Origin: Valencia hispanica
Lineage: Eukaryota > Chordata > Actinopteri > Cyprinodontiformes > Valenciidae
Direction of reading: 5' to 3'
NCBI GenBank assembly: GCA_963556495.2
Contig: OY747702.1
Span: 44,912,180-44,976,179 of the forward strand
Length of the DNA: 64,000 bases
Shown here: one piece after another, positions 52,211 through 64,000 of the stretch
Position numbering within the stretch: the first letter of the stretch is position 1
Layout: each line of letters begins with the position of its first letter
Program-made: the position numbers and the translations under genes
The notes under the pieces: model-generated
Database searches by the model: none
What the model saw: only the letters and a program-made list of their open reading frames with translations
What the model was told of the DNA's origin: nothing

Positions 52211-52524
52211 AGTACGTTTTCTTTAGGTTACTGCTGCTATTTTAAGCTGTAAAAATGCTACAGTATATCAGTAGTTTTACATTTGAAGTCTACATGGTGC
52301 ATGCTGAGTGTTTCATGACAGTGTTTTATCTAATAAATTATGAAAACTACAGTGTTAAATGCCTTGTAAGTTGATGCTGGAGCATTTTTTACCAAAGGTG
52401 TTGTGTTTTCTATGCTCCTGAATTGCAATAGCATGACAGGGGTACAAGAGAGGATACGGGTATACAGAGGCAGAAGTCCAAACCTGAACAGCTCTAGAAA
52501 TGTATATATAGAGAGAGAGCATCC

Positions 52525-52528
<4 letters not shown>

Positions 52529-52576
<48 letters not shown>
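52529..52576 (+). repeat. (AG)24 microsatellite
   Basis: Uninterrupted AG dinucleotide run of 48 bp, preceded by a short separate GAGAGAGA block at 52511-52519. Confidence 0.97.
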
Positions 52577-52577
<1 letters not shown>

Positions 52578-53379
52578 ACCACATAGCACCACAAGACAAC
52601 ACCCCAACAACATAATCTCATCCCTTCCTCCTGTGTTATTCCAGCACACACGGTCACACAGAGTGGCTCAGACAGGCCCTGTAAATCAGCATGCCTGTAA
52701 GTAGGTCTCATTGACCCCTCAGTGTCCAATAGTGCCTGGATCTCTGTGGATCATCCACTCAATATATCAATATCCATCCTGTTTCTTGTTTTAAGACCCC
52801 CACTCCCAAGCCAACACACCCCACTCTCCCCACACTGAATGTCAAGCGGAGATTGGACTCATCAATTTCAGGAAGATGTGTATGTGTGCAGTAGAGCTTT
52901 TTGTATGAGTAAGCACATGACACACAAACTCATAAAAACACACGGACTGATGCAGTTTCTTTCTCTCTCTCAGACACACATAAATGTCCCGATCCCCCAT
53001 GAGAGAAGTGGGTCAAGAACAGACGGAGGGAGATTGCCAAAAGAATCCAATAGAAGAGTTCATACATACAGAAATCCATAAACTAAAGATCAGCGGCTTA
53101 GCATACACCTGTCAGCTTGAATAGCCTTTCAAGTCAGACCTTCACTGCTCTGCTGGAGCAATGTGTGGTACGTCAGGACAATTTGACGGCTCACCGTGCT
53201 GAGCGGCCATGCGGCAAACGCTGCAGCCAATCGGACTACATACAGATTCAAGCAATGATTACTCTTTCTGTTAGCTTCTGAAATGATGTGTGGTGAAGCT
53301 GATTAGCCGAGTCAATACATCTGGCAGGTGCACAAACTCTTGTTCGTTTTACAGTGGCTCAGCACACAACCAAATAGGA

Positions 53380-53492
<113 letters not shown>

Positions 53493-53938
53493 GTAAACAA
53501 GCCCCGTAAGAGAGGTCAAATAATCCACTTTGTCAGGCCTCCAAATTGTGCTTGGCAAAGCGTTCTCATCACAGGTCAGCTCCAGCCTTTAGGCACCTTG
53601 AAATGCCTTGAAGGATTCCACTCGACTGACACATTGCCATTTTGAATAGCTCAGCTTTTCCATCAGCAACAAATATTTCACTGGCACTATATGCTTTGGT
53701 GCAGTTCGACGCTAAATATCTCTAGACCTTAGGATGTGTACAGAGAGGTTTGCTTTGTTAGAGTTTTGTTTGACCTAGGAGACCTTTTAATTACATTTGA
53801 TGAAAAACTCAACGTTTAAAGTTACTTTTTTTCCGCTACATTGAATTAAATCAATTTTCTCTTTCTTCTACCCCCGACAAAGCAGCCAAAGCAGTCCAGC
53901 CAAAGATCAAGGACATAGCACATTGGATTGTATCTCAC

Positions 53939-54266
53939 CTCTGGCAGTGGCATGCCGTTGATGATGAGGTCTGGCTGCTGGTGACCCTGCCCTGTGAACG
54001 AGTGCTGATAGCCGTGGTTGGGGGCCGCATTGCGTGAGTTCTGGTTCTCCACGTTGAGGAAGGTGCTCTCGGAGCGCCTGCAGCCCAGTGGCAGGCTCTG
54101 CTGGTGGTAGTCGAAGTAGTTGAGCGAGGAGGTGAGAGATGAGCAACTCACCACATTCATCTTGTCTGTCTCCTCGACGTCTCGCGGCACCAGCCGGATG
54201 TCGTTCTTGCTCAGCTTCTTCTTCTTGCTGGATTTTTTCTGGTTGCCGTAGGAGTACTCTGCCACC
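53939..54266 (-). CDS. pcdh19: Protocadherin-19, second visible coding exon (juxtamembrane cytoplasmic tail)
   Basis: The 328-nt exon supplies the last base of codon 711 and 109 full codons. The acceptor is TTCTTCTACTTGCGCAG and the donor GAG|GTGAGA. It reads [18 protein letters not shown], then [39 protein letters not shown] and finally [11 protein letters not shown]. This closely follows the mammalian PCDH19 tail from IAEYSYGHQKK onward. The lysine run [12 protein letters not shown] is a basic cluster that could act as a membrane-proximal or nuclear-targeting signal (inference). In mammals a cassette of about 47 codons can be spliced in just before this exon. The exon has unusual surroundings: a complete hAT transposon begins 118 bp upstream of its acceptor, and a related repeat lies about 1.7 kb downstream. 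Skipping it would shift the frame, since 328 is not a multiple of three. Confidence 0.95.
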
Positions 54267-54392
54267 CTGCGCAAGTAGAAGAAACTGAACAGACTCAATA
54301 AAGCAGTGCTCTGTCGTCCCCAACCAAGCCCACACAGTCAAAGAGCCTCGCCCCCGTCATGCTGGGTGGGGTGCCTGATAGAAGCTCATAGC

Positions 54393-55648
54393 CAGGGCCG
54401 GACTTAAAGATGCTGTGTCACTGTTTTCTGTCTTGTCATGTTTGTTTGAATATTAAAAAACATGAGGAAGTAAAGTGGATTTAGTGTAACATCAAAACAT
54501 CCTTAAAATATGTGTGTTGGTTTTTTTGCTTCAATTCTTAACGATGCATGTTTATTCGGGTCAAGAGTGAGAAATTCACTTTGTAGCGCTGCGTCAAGAC
54601 GAGGTATGCCACTGTTGTATCGTCACATGCTCTTTTTTTTATATTACCGGATCTAATTGACTATTTTGGAAGATAAATTCTAAGTTCTATGAGTACCCCA
54701 AGGTAGTCAGATCATTTATGTGCTAAAATATTCTGAAAATAAGACATGGTACCAGATTCACTATCACTTTTAGGCTTCCCAAGGTTAATACATTTTCATA
54801 AGCACAGACAGAGTGTTTGCTTCCTCCTTGTGCTTCCTAATATGTCACCATCACAATTTTGGACAATGGGCGTTCAGTGAGACCATCTGCTGCCGCTGTC
54901 CAACAAGTACTATAAGGCCTAGCTTTGGGTATATGTTTGTATGGATGTAGACATTCCTAGAAAGAGCTTATCTTTTTAGGAAAGAAAAACTATTGTGATG
55001 TGTACAAGGCCTAAAAAGGCTCAAAATCAATATTCCCCTTAGCAAAATTACATCCCAGATAAAAAACTTTGCTTTCCAACCTTTGCTTTTTGATTTTGTT
55101 TTAGTACTTTATATTTTTTTTTAGATAAATGGTTATAAAACTCAACTCTCTCATATAATTTAATTCAATTAGATATTATCTGAATTTATTTTCCTTAAAC
55201 TGCATTTCTACTTATTTTGGTTCTGATCTGCTTCTGGGTCCAGTTACAAAATATGACTTTTGACCCCTGATCAGACCACAGTAACTGAGTTACCTCCTGC
55301 TGACGAATATAATTTATTGCCGTCAAATAGCCTCATTTCCTTACACTAGACCATGAGTATTACTTTAAATTGTTGGTTATCAAAGCAAGCATGAAACATC
55401 CCTCTGGCAAGCGCAAATTTATGCGTGGTTGGCAGATGGCTCCATTTCTTTCCCAAAATAATCGGGTACAAAACTACCAGAGCTGCAAAGATACGAAATG
55501 GCAAAGGAGCAAAATGACCAGCAACACCTAAAAACCTTTAAGTTCATGTGTACCTGTTAACCTATTGTAATAAGTATAAGGTAAAAGCAACCTGTGTGGA
55601 TAGAACACCAAAACTGGTTTGCCCACGTCCACCTAAAATCCGGCCCTG
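54393..55648. mobile_element. Complete non-autonomous hAT element in pcdh19 intron 1
   Basis: Terminal inverted repeats CAGGGCCGGACTTAA at the left and, read inward, CAGGGCCGGATTTTAGG at the right. It is flanked by a perfect 8-bp target-site duplication CTCATAGC at 54385-54392 and 55649-55656. CAGGG-type ends and an 8-bp duplication are diagnostic of hAT transposons. At 1256 bp with no long reading frame it is non-autonomous. The intact duplication suggests a fairly recent insertion. It ends 118 bp from the acceptor of the pcdh19 exon at 53939-54266. Part of its interior (54620-54840) is repeated at 51990-52205. Confidence 0.9.
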
Positions 55649-57887
55649 CTCATAGCCCCTGTACAAGTGTGGAACGGCACACAGAGGTGACCCACCACAC
55701 CCAGCTTGCAGTGGAGCCATCATAGATGTTTGTTTGCATTTGCATGCTCAACAATCAAAATGTCACAAACAGGTTGAATATGCAAACATGCCAAAACCAC
55801 AGAAAGAGAACAAAAAGGAACACACTGAACCTGAGAAGCACTACCGGTATATTCAGTCATATTCAAAGCACAGAACCTTCACCGATTCCATTTTTTTTCT
55901 TTCATTAGCAAGCAGGCCCACAAGCAATATAGAAAAGCAAGAGAACTGCAGATTCAGATTTGTTCGGCGGGTCTCTGTGACTTCTGCAAACTGCAGCTGA
56001 GGATTTTGACTTTAATAAGAGCAAATGAGCAACATAGCTATGCTTTATCAAAGGATGCTCACATTTGGGGAAATGTCTACTCTTTGCACAGCGTTGCAGT
56101 TTTTCCACAGAATAACAGATGTTAAGTAGTCTAGTGATGACTACAACCCTCACAGGACATATTTACCAACATATCTGGTGGTTTTTGCTAATTTTATTTT
56201 ACAATCTCCTCTGACTCAAACTCTGAAAGGTAAAATCTAACTCGATAAGATAATCCCTGTGGCTTATATCCTTTATTAGGTCCACAACAAGGATAGAGAG
56301 ATCTGTGAAATTGCAATCTCTGTTCCTGTCAATTTTCTGACATTTCTCTGCTCTAACCAGCCACACTGGTCTTTGTTATTCACCCAAATGCAGCACCAGG
56401 GCTATCACTTTTTTGTTTGGGTTTTCATTTGTGTCTTGTTACAAGCATGTAACCTCAATCAGCTCCTTCTTGATTCAGAGGGAAGAACTTTGTTGAAAAT
56501 ACAGTATCTCTCCTTTTTTTATCCATCTTTTTCACATGTTGTTCTCTTTGCCTTGTGCCCAAATCGAAATCTTGGAGTAGAGAACTTCAGAGCAAGACAG
56601 ACTGACAGAGGACAAGCAATAAATTGGAGATAACTGCTACTCATATTCGAGGTGGTGACTGAGAAGCAGAGCACATCAGCGCTGATTAAAGCTCCCAGCA
56701 GGGAGACGAGCTCACAATGGGAGAGAGGAAAGTACTTGGAGCAGTTTTGAATTTCGGATTTGTTGTTTGTCTGTCACAGTGTCTTCTCTGCACAAAATGT
56801 ATGAGTGACATTTAAATAAGAGCAAATGTTTTTAATCAAGATGTAACTTCACAGATTTTTTTTGACTATTTTCAATCAAAGCTAATTCAAAATTACATCT
56901 GGAAAAGTATTTTTAGTCAGACAGAAAATATGACTTCTCCGGGTCAACCTTCAAATGTGGAGCAGCAATCATTTCTGATGCTTTCAGTGGAGAAATACTT
57001 AATTTCCATATCTAATCTAGGCAGCTGAAAACATTTGGAAAAAAGAAAACTTTAAATCAGTACAGTAGAAATAAAAATCGGGTTAATATGGCGGTCATTT
57101 TTCTGTATTTCTTCTCCTTTTAAAAATAATGAGGTGAACCTCAAATCAACAAAATTACGTCAGGAACAAAATATGACTATAGCTTCAGGTTAAACTCTCA
57201 AATCCAATCTATATGTAAATTTTACAGTGGTAATGTGGCATATGCGGGGAAATCAAAGCCAGAGCTGATGCTCAGATTGATGAATGAAACAGAGTTCCTA
57301 TAAATGCATGAAAAGAGGGGAAAGATCCAGCTGCTTTTATCCATAAACCTGCCTTCTAACAGTTCATGACACTGATGTAACTGATTATATCTTCTAAAGC
57401 ACAAGCCTAATCTCCTACATTTATTTTAGAGTAGCTCCTTCTGATGTGCCTTGATGAAAACAGAGGCGAATCAGAGTGATCCTGGAGGACTGTCCATAAT
57501 CACAGCAGATTAAAGCTGATAACAGCCAATCAGCCACGGTGGACGTTAAATAATAAATGTCCGGGACAGCCATTGAGGCAGCGGGACGTTAACTGTCCGG
57601 CAACACATCTGCAAATTGAACATGACAGTCGAACCATCGTATTTATGAGTCAATTGGTTACAATGGAAGGATTAAATCCATCAATCACCGTTTGCCTTAA
57701 TGCAGAACAGTGGGCCTCAGCAGAATGTGTCTGATTTAAGGCAGTCGGGTTCATTTAGGTCTACTTCAGCTGTGGAGCTGAGAAGTGAGAGAGAGAAAGG
57801 GGAGGGGGGGGGGGACGACGATCTGCAGTCCTCACATACAGGGCCTCTACATGCTGCATGATAAAAAAGCAATACACTCTCAACTGG

Positions 57888-57922
57888 CACACACACGCAC
57901 ATACACACACACACACGCACAT
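57888..57922 (+). repeat. (CA)n-rich microsatellite
   Basis: Imperfect CA run interrupted by CGCA and TACA words. Confidence 0.85.
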
Positions 57923-58675
57923 TCCAGGGTTCCTACACAGTCTGAAAAAGTGAGGAATTTGATTTATCTAAAGGATAAAAAATGCAATTTTTTGAAAAAT
58001 AAATGGCTTTTTACATTGATTTATACATAGAGGGCCTCCTTTAAAGCACACTCGTTTAGAATGAGGACAAATTAGTAAATTTCTCCTTTTTTTGCCTCTA
58101 CGATCTCTTAGATATGGCTCTATTACTAAACCGGTCCTTGCCTAACAGGGCCTGGAAATACCTCACATCTCAAGCTGTGATTAAATTATCTGTAGTTAAT
58201 GTAGGACAACCTAAAGCACAATAAGCCATATTTGACAAGTTGTAGTGGCATAGATTTATATCAGAATATTCACTAAAATAGACCTTTATTTCTATGACAA
58301 ATCAGAAGCATCATGTTCTAGACAATACAACCCAACTATGTAAATGTAATCTAATTCAAATATCCAGAATGTTGTAATTAACACCCACAGTCTGAAAAAC
58401 ATGGATAAGAATAGGAAAAAAGAACTGTTCAGACATTTTTTTTTTTTTTTATTATCAAAAATCTTCTTAATTTTGTTTCAATAAAGGGCTTTTTCCATCG
58501 CTAATGTCCATTTTACTGGATTGTTTGCCTCTAGATCGGTTTTATTTGGATCTGTGATTCATGAACTGGATTGATTTCTGGAAAGTTGAGAAACATTTTG
58601 CCCTCAAAATATTTATGTTTTTTTTGTTGCAAGAATTGCTGAAACCAGTGGTGTTTTTTTTTTTATGGCTCGCCA

Positions 58676-58750
58676 CCCAGGGTGTGATTCTATTAGGGGG
58701 CAGCATTAACAAAAATAAATTTACATATATCTGTCAATTGTGCCCTGAAC
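58676..58750. repeat. Dispersed repeat, copy B (pairs with 38113-38190)
   Basis: Begins CCCAGGGTGTGATTCTATTA and ends CTGTCAATTGTGCCCTGAAC, colinear with copy A. Family unknown. Confidence 0.45.
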
Positions 58751-59242
58751 ATATTTTTGTTGCTACTTGCATATTCCCTTAACAGGATTTGAGTGTGTTG
58801 TTAACAGCGTAACCAGTGACTTGCTAATGATGCTGAAGTAGGTATCTGATTCACAATTTTTAATCAGCCAATTCGTTACTAAAGAGTAATTTGTTGTTTT
58901 TCCAAAATGTTTTTAGATGATCTGAAGATGAAATTCTAAACTACATAAACAAATAAAACTTGAAATTAATTATTCTACATGAAATACAGATTATTTAAAA
59001 CTGTTTTAATTTTCAGAAACCTTTGTTGTATTTATGAAAACACAAAAATTGCTTTAGGCTATCTTAGTTTGAGAGGAGAATTAACATTAGGTCAGAAGGA
59101 TGGGATTGCCCAGGGCCCTATTAATGTTAGAACTGCCACTGCCTGAACAATCTAGTAATTTGAGTCTAGAACAGTGAAGAATTTTGAAATATACAAATTT
59201 GTAGGAACCCTGACATTCACATGTTTTGTGTTCATTCAGTAC

Positions 59243-61374
59243 CTGCAGTTGTATGTCCGGATCTCCTTGTTGTCCCTCTTGCACTTGACCGCCACAAAGA
59301 TCATTGTGATGAAGAGGATGGCTGCAATGGAGCCCAGGGCAATGATGAATATGAGAGACAGATTTACAGGTCCGATGGTCTCCTGGGCATTCAGATCTGG
59401 GGAGAGGTACACAACGATGTAGGCCGAGGCAGAGAGGGAGGGCTTGCCGTGGTCCCTCGCCACCACTGTGATCTCATAGGTGGACTTGGCATTCTCCCCA
59501 AACATCCTGGTGGAGCGTACCTCTCCATTCACCTGGTCGATTTCAAAGAAGGCCCTATCACCCTCTGAGATGGTGTAGGTCAGCCGCCCGTTCTCCCCCT
59601 CATCATAGTCATCAGCTTTCACCTGGGTCACCATGTACCCCACCCCGGCGTTCCTCGGGATGGAGACATCCGCTGTGCCATTGACCAGCGGAGGGTGTGT
59701 CATCACAGGCGTGTTGTCGTTGACGTCCAGCACCACGATACGAACTGTGGCGTTACTGGACAAGGACGGGTTGCCATTGTCTCTTGCCAGAACTTTAAAA
59801 TCAAAAGTCCTGGTGTATTCATGATCGAAGGATCTCATGGAGTAAATGCGGCCTGATGGGTTTATGCTCACATATGTGTTTACATCCATGTGCTTAATCT
59901 CACCAGGGACTATGGAGTATGAGACTGTGCCATTCATGCCCAGGTCTGGGTCCTCTGCTGACACTGCCAGCAGACAGGAACCTGGGAGGTTGTTCTCCAT
60001 CACCATCTCTTGATAGTGTGGCTTTAGGAAGTGGGGCGGATTGTCATTCTCATCTGTGACTTTTACCACCAGAGATTTGGTGGCGCGTAACTGCGGGATG
60101 CCACTGTCCTCTGCCTGGATGGTCAGGTTGAAAGTGTCCTTCTGCTCTCTGTCCAGCCGCCCATCGACCAGAATAGTGGAGAAGCTCTCATACTCTTGCA
60201 GCCTGAAGGGAACGTTGCCCTGCAGGGTGCACTTCACTTTCCCGTTGGCCCCTGAGTCCTTATCTGACACCCTCACCAGCGCAATCACATACCCACGTTG
60301 CGCGTTCTCACTCACCTCCACCATCTCCGTGTTCAGCGAGAGCAGGCTGATCACAGGTGGGTTGTCGTTCGTGTCCATCACGTTCACTGTGACTTTGCAG
60401 TGAGCCGGGATGGAGTTGGGACCCAGATCTTTGGCCTGGACATCGATCTCATAGATCTGCGTGGTCTCGTAATCCAACATTCCGTTGACGGTGATGATCC
60501 CCGTCCTGGGGTCAATTTTGAAAGCATCCCTCGTTTTCTCGGTGACGTAACTGTTGAACGAGTACACAACCTCTCCATTAGTGCCCTCGTCAGGATCCGT
60601 GGCGTTCAGGTCTATGACTAACGTGTTGACGGGGGAGTTCTCCATCACATTCACTGTGTAAACCGGCTCGTCAAAAACGGGGTTGTTGTCATTAGAATCT
60701 ATCACCTTAATGTTCAACTGGACCGCGCCTATCTTTGGAGGGTCTCCTCCATCCTCGGCACTGATTTCATACGTATAGTGGGACTGGGTCTCTCTGTCTA
60801 AAGATTTCTGCACAACAAGCTCTGCGATCTTGGATCCGTCCCCTCTGGTTTTTATTTCTAGTCCGAAAAGCTCGTTTGGGGTGATGGAATAGGACTGCAC
60901 TCCAAAGATCCCAGAGTCCGGATCGCTCGCACCCTCTAGGGGAAACCTGGTACCAGGGGATGCGTTCTCAGAAATTTCTATGTCAATGTGGCTCGTTGGG
61001 AACCGGGGCGCGTTGTCGTTCAAATCCTCGATTTCAACTTTGATTACGCAGATCTCCATGGAGTTTGACATCACTTCTAGGGAAATAATGCACTTCGGGT
61101 TCTGTCTGCAAACTACATCCCGATCTATTTTCATCTGGGTTGTAAGAATCCCGGCGGGACTGAGTTCCACCCATCGCGGTTCTGAATTGGAAATAACCCT
61201 CAAGTAAGGGGGCTGCAGCGCAATCTGAAATCCCTGCTTGAGCGCGTCCCTCGTAACGTTCCCAATCACCGACCCGGGCTTCATCTCCTCGTTTATTCCA
61301 TATTTCAGGTTGATAACAGCCTCAGTTCCGACCCAGAATAAAAGGAAAACGGAGGCTAGTTGTATTAATTCCAT
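59243..61374 (-). CDS. pcdh19: Protocadherin-19, exon 1: signal peptide, EC1-EC6, transmembrane helix
   Basis: Encodes residues 1-710 plus two bases of codon 711. Residues 1-19 form a signal peptide (hydrophobic [11 protein letters not shown]). Six cadherin repeats follow, delimited by calcium-binding DxNDN motifs at about 117-121, 226-230, 334-338, 441-445 and 550-554; EC6 runs to about 660. LDRE motifs are at 192-195 and 407-410. A helix at about 672-696 spans the membrane and is followed by [14 protein letters not shown]. Distinctive PCDH19 strings include [18 protein letters not shown] and [15 protein letters not shown]17 and PCDH10 differ there. The start ATG has G at -3 and +4. The exon ends TGCAG before GTACTGA, so the frame running on to a stop two codons later is intron. 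The family mediates homophilic adhesion at neuronal membranes and cooperates with N-cadherin. Human mutations cause female-limited clustering epilepsy. I see no disabling change. Confidence 0.97.
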
Positions 61375-62500
61375 CTCCGGGGCTTGTTGTTGAACCTGTT
61401 GAGTTTTACTGAAGAATTACGCACAAGGATGCGCGTCAAAAATAGGGGAAAAAACGCGCAGATGAATCATCTCATTTAAAAAAAAAAAAAGTTTGATTGA
61501 ATATCTCTTTTATATACAGTCAAAGAGCTCTAATTCTAACAAGTGCCTATTTGATTCTTCTCAGGCAGAGCACATCCTCCGGTCTGCTGCAGCGGGAGAA
61601 ACACTGAGCGCGACAGAATAGTAAAAACATGCTGAATCTCCTTACAGTTGGGATTTAGCCGTGGAAATCCGTGCAGGTCTCAACAAGCAGAAAACTGGTC
61701 TTACGCACGATTCATATGTTTTGTCCATTTTAAGAGCGTAAAAGGGAGGAGAAAAAAATGCTGCAGCGACTCAAGTCCGCAGAAATCTTTATCTTCCGCG
61801 CAGATAGAGTGATGGGGCTGAAAAGTCTGTGTGAATTTCACCGCCCCGACCTTACAGGGGGTCGATATTCAGGTCGTCCTTTTTGGATAAAATAATCAGT
61901 TTTTAAAATTGTAAGCAGTGATAAAAAATCCTCTTGAAAAGCTCATCTAATGAAAAAAATGATCTGCAGACAGGATAAAATTCAACAGTCCGGGTATCTT
62001 TTTGCGTAAAAGGGGTGCAGTTGCAGGAATGTCTCATCACATATCTCAAACTCCCGATTACCTTTTCATTTCCAGCGGATTTATGTTTATGTCCTTCTTC
62101 CAACCCCCTCCGCTAGTCCTCAAGCTTTCACTTCCTAATTAATTCCCTCGCATCTCACTTGGAAAGGCTAAAACAGATCCCAGTCAATAGTCCAGGCGCA
62201 CAAAAAGAAAAGAAAAATCCGTTAAGAATGCAGCCAGTTGGGATGAAGCGATGCCAGAGCTTACTGTACGTTCAAAACGCATTTTATGTGTAGCTGCAGA
62301 GAAACTGAAGCACAGTAGCCTATATCCAGCCTGACTGAGACAGAGAGGGATGAAAAAAAAAAAAATCACCACTCGTTGCCAGTAGGCTGTCTAGTTGACT
62401 CCAACAAGCGCTCCTCTCGCTTCGCTGGTGCACACTGACAGACGCGCAGCTCCGAGCTGAGCGCTCAGTCTCAGGACCCGCAATCCACTCAGCCAATCAG
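61375..62500 (-). promoter_or_regulatory. pcdh19: Putative pcdh19 5' UTR and promoter region
   Basis: GC-rich sequence upstream of the start codon with numerous CpGs, especially 61375-61460, 61590-61620 and 62400-62500. On the gene strand a CCAAT box (as ATTGG) lies at 62493-62497, just upstream of a CpG-dense block that would be a natural initiation site, giving a 5' UTR of about 1 kb. A second candidate is a canonical TATA-like TATATAAAAG at 61507-61516, about 130 bp before the ATG, which would give a short leader. The sequence cannot decide between them. No upstream intron is evident. The start site is inference only. Confidence 0.5.
61507..61516 (-). promoter_or_regulatory. TATA-like element upstream of pcdh19 ATG
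   Basis: Minus-strand TATATAAAAG, a close match to the TATA-box consensus, positioned so that initiation 25-30 bp downstream would leave a leader of about 100 nt. It may be chance, because the area holds A/T-rich runs. Confidence 0.3.
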
Positions 62501-64000
62501 GGGTTACTCAGGAGGGCCAGAGCTGCTGGTGGGTGGGGCGAAGTAGAGCAATGAAACGCGGCCAACTACCTGTTCTGCAGATGGAAGACTCTACAGGCAA
62601 TTATGGTGTACACGTTAAGCACGATATTAGATGGTCGTTAAGGCTGCTTCCAGAAGTGGGGGTGTGGGGTGGGGGGTGTGTGTCACCATGGGAGGGGATC
62701 TTTGAGAGGTATCTCATGGGGGCCACAGTAGAGTTAAAAGAATAACAGAGTCCTTAATGCAGCGGAGGCGCAGAGGAGGGGAGGAGAGTTTATGAGAGGT
62801 AACTTTCCAGATTTCTTTGCTCGTTTTCTATTCTGCAACAAGCATCATGAATCTATTTCTGGTCATATTCTTCACCATAAACCCTCATCAGTGGGGTTTG
62901 TCCACTGTTTTACAGATTATTTTTCTGCCTCTGAGCACAGCAGGTTGACATCCAAAACCAGTGAACAATAAAAATCCAGGTCATGGTGTTCAGAGTTGGT
63001 CTAAGGTTTTTATTAAGACCCCAAGCATTTTTTGATTCGAGTTCATTTTCTTGATTAAACTAATAATTCAGAATTTTTGAAGTCATGTTCTCCTGTTAAC
63101 CTTACCTGTAGTAGAAGACAACTCTTTCGGCATGTTTATGTATTATAAATCCAGATTAGCTGGACCTGGAGGTGGAAAGTCTTACAGAGGCACCAAGACC
63201 AAACTGTACTTCTAACTAAGAGGTCCAACAAAAGTTGGCATAACTGTTTATGGTGCCTATCTCCAGCAGTCACAGGATGAGAGGCGGGTTACACCCTGCA
63301 CAGGTCGCCAGTCCATCACAGCCTGAGGGAAACATGTACCGCAAAAAAAAACTGTTAAGAGTAAATGTAAATAAGAGTAAATAAAACACAAAATGTGAGC
63401 ACAATTTGATCGGTTTTTACGCCGTCTTGATTTTCTATCAAATGCTTGAAATGTTCAAATTTCAGTGTTTCACAAAAAAAGATTACTAGTGATACCCCGG
63501 CCCACTTTTGTTTACTGACTAATTTAATCAAGTATTTCTTTGTAAATACCTATCAAATGCAAACATGACAACATTTTAATGTTTAGAAATAGCATCAAAA
63601 GTAGGTTACTTATTTTAAATGACGCAAGCTTGATTGTTTCCGTGTTATCCATGTAAACCATAAATTTCATGGTGTACTAGCAAATAACAATGAATTTACT
63701 GTGTCCCAGGTAGTATTTTGCTTGGCCTTCAATGTATACACTTTGCATTATTTATTATATTAATAGCAGTAAATTAACTGTGGTTTAGCAGACCTGTCCA
63801 GCGTCAGGAAGGGGATGCCAGTGTAATTGGTTGAATTTACAAGCCCACACAGAAAATGGCTATTTATCCACAGATTAAAATGAAGTTAAAGTTTGCATGA
63901 AGAGTTACTCCTGTGCAGAAACCAAAATGGTGGCATTAAATCGGGACTGTTAACATAGCTATCAGACTATGAGCATCTTCCTCTGTATGATGGCAAATAT
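62501..64000. other. Upstream flank of pcdh19, nothing recognised
   Basis: No coding exon of a neighbouring gene was seen. G-rich sequence at 62650-62790 may still belong to the promoter. A LINE fragment sits at 63262-63332. The remainder is AT-rich. Confidence 0.6.
63262..63332. repeat. LINE-derived fragment (fish L2-like)
   Basis: CTCCAGCAGTCACAGGATGA, then GAGGCGGGTTACACCCTGCAC and AGGTCGCCAGTCCATCACAG, a familiar relic of a teleost LINE 3' region. Only about 70 bp remain. Confidence 0.5.

Larger units (their letters stand above)
54267..59242 (-). other. pcdh19: pcdh19 first visible intron (5.0 kb)
   Basis: Holds the complete hAT (54393-55648), a CA-rich run and the dispersed repeat at 58676-58750. 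I looked on the gene strand for a 47-codon cassette equivalent to the mammalian alternative exon (a Cys-rich peptide) and recognised none, though a diverged version could be missed by eye. 55657-57880 otherwise shows nothing identifiable. Confidence 0.75.

Noticed and set aside
53907..54341. 144-codon minus-strand frame overlapping the second pcdh19 exon
   Set aside because: It is in the wrong frame relative to the spliced reading frame. The exon's homologous peptide lies in the other frame between clear AG and GT sites.
59236..59242. Stop codon TGA just after NCRY as the end of a short pcdh19 protein
   Set aside because: The GTACTGA is a splice donor. The downstream exon supplies AG|G with the conserved VAEYSYG continuation. 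Read-through retention is possible but has no support here.
60041..60621. Plus-strand open frames of 107-120 codons inside exon 1
   Set aside because: They are antisense shadows of the cadherin-repeat coding sequence with no similarity of their own.

Overview
The window is a stretch of vertebrate nuclear DNA, almost certainly from a teleost fish. One gene can be supported: the minus-strand 5' part of protocadherin-19 (pcdh19), a delta-2 non-clustered protocadherin. The teleost call rests on the repeats (Tc1-type elements, hAT elements, a fish-type tRNA-derived SINE, many tetranucleotide microsatellites) and on intron sizes compact for this gene. A percomorph is plausible from the repeat flavour but not proven. 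No bacterial or viral gene, tRNA, rRNA or CRISPR array was seen.

Layout, in the direction of transcription (right to left). 64000-62480 is upstream flank. 62480-61375 is the GC-rich 5' region with candidate promoter elements. 61374-59243 is the large first coding exon: signal peptide, six cadherin repeats and the transmembrane helix. Three cytoplasmic exons follow at 54266-53939, 17742-17684 and 13180-13008, each with canonical AG/GT sites and matching phases (2132+328+59+173 nt, giving 897 codons plus one base). The last coding exon(s), expected to hold the conserved RCWMP-type motif and the stop codon, were not found and must lie beyond the left edge. The vertebrate cassette exon that sits right after the transmembrane exon in mammals was not recognised by eye.

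The other ~95% is intron and flank. It carries a full-length non-autonomous hAT with a perfect 8-bp target duplication just upstream of the second exon, a four-layer nested transposon block at 44.07-45.96 kb, a 607-bp element with CCGGA-rich inverted ends and a 6-bp duplication, several decayed Tc1 transposase relics, two SINE copies, a 31/39-bp minisatellite, and long GGAA/CCTT/GAAA tracts. The tetranucleotide tracts alternate in strand around the two small cytoplasmic exons, so they would be complementary in the pre-mRNA. I see no new multi-gene system. The points most worth a second look are repeat architecture around small frame-critical exons and one candidate conserved regulatory element at 34.16-34.56 kb.
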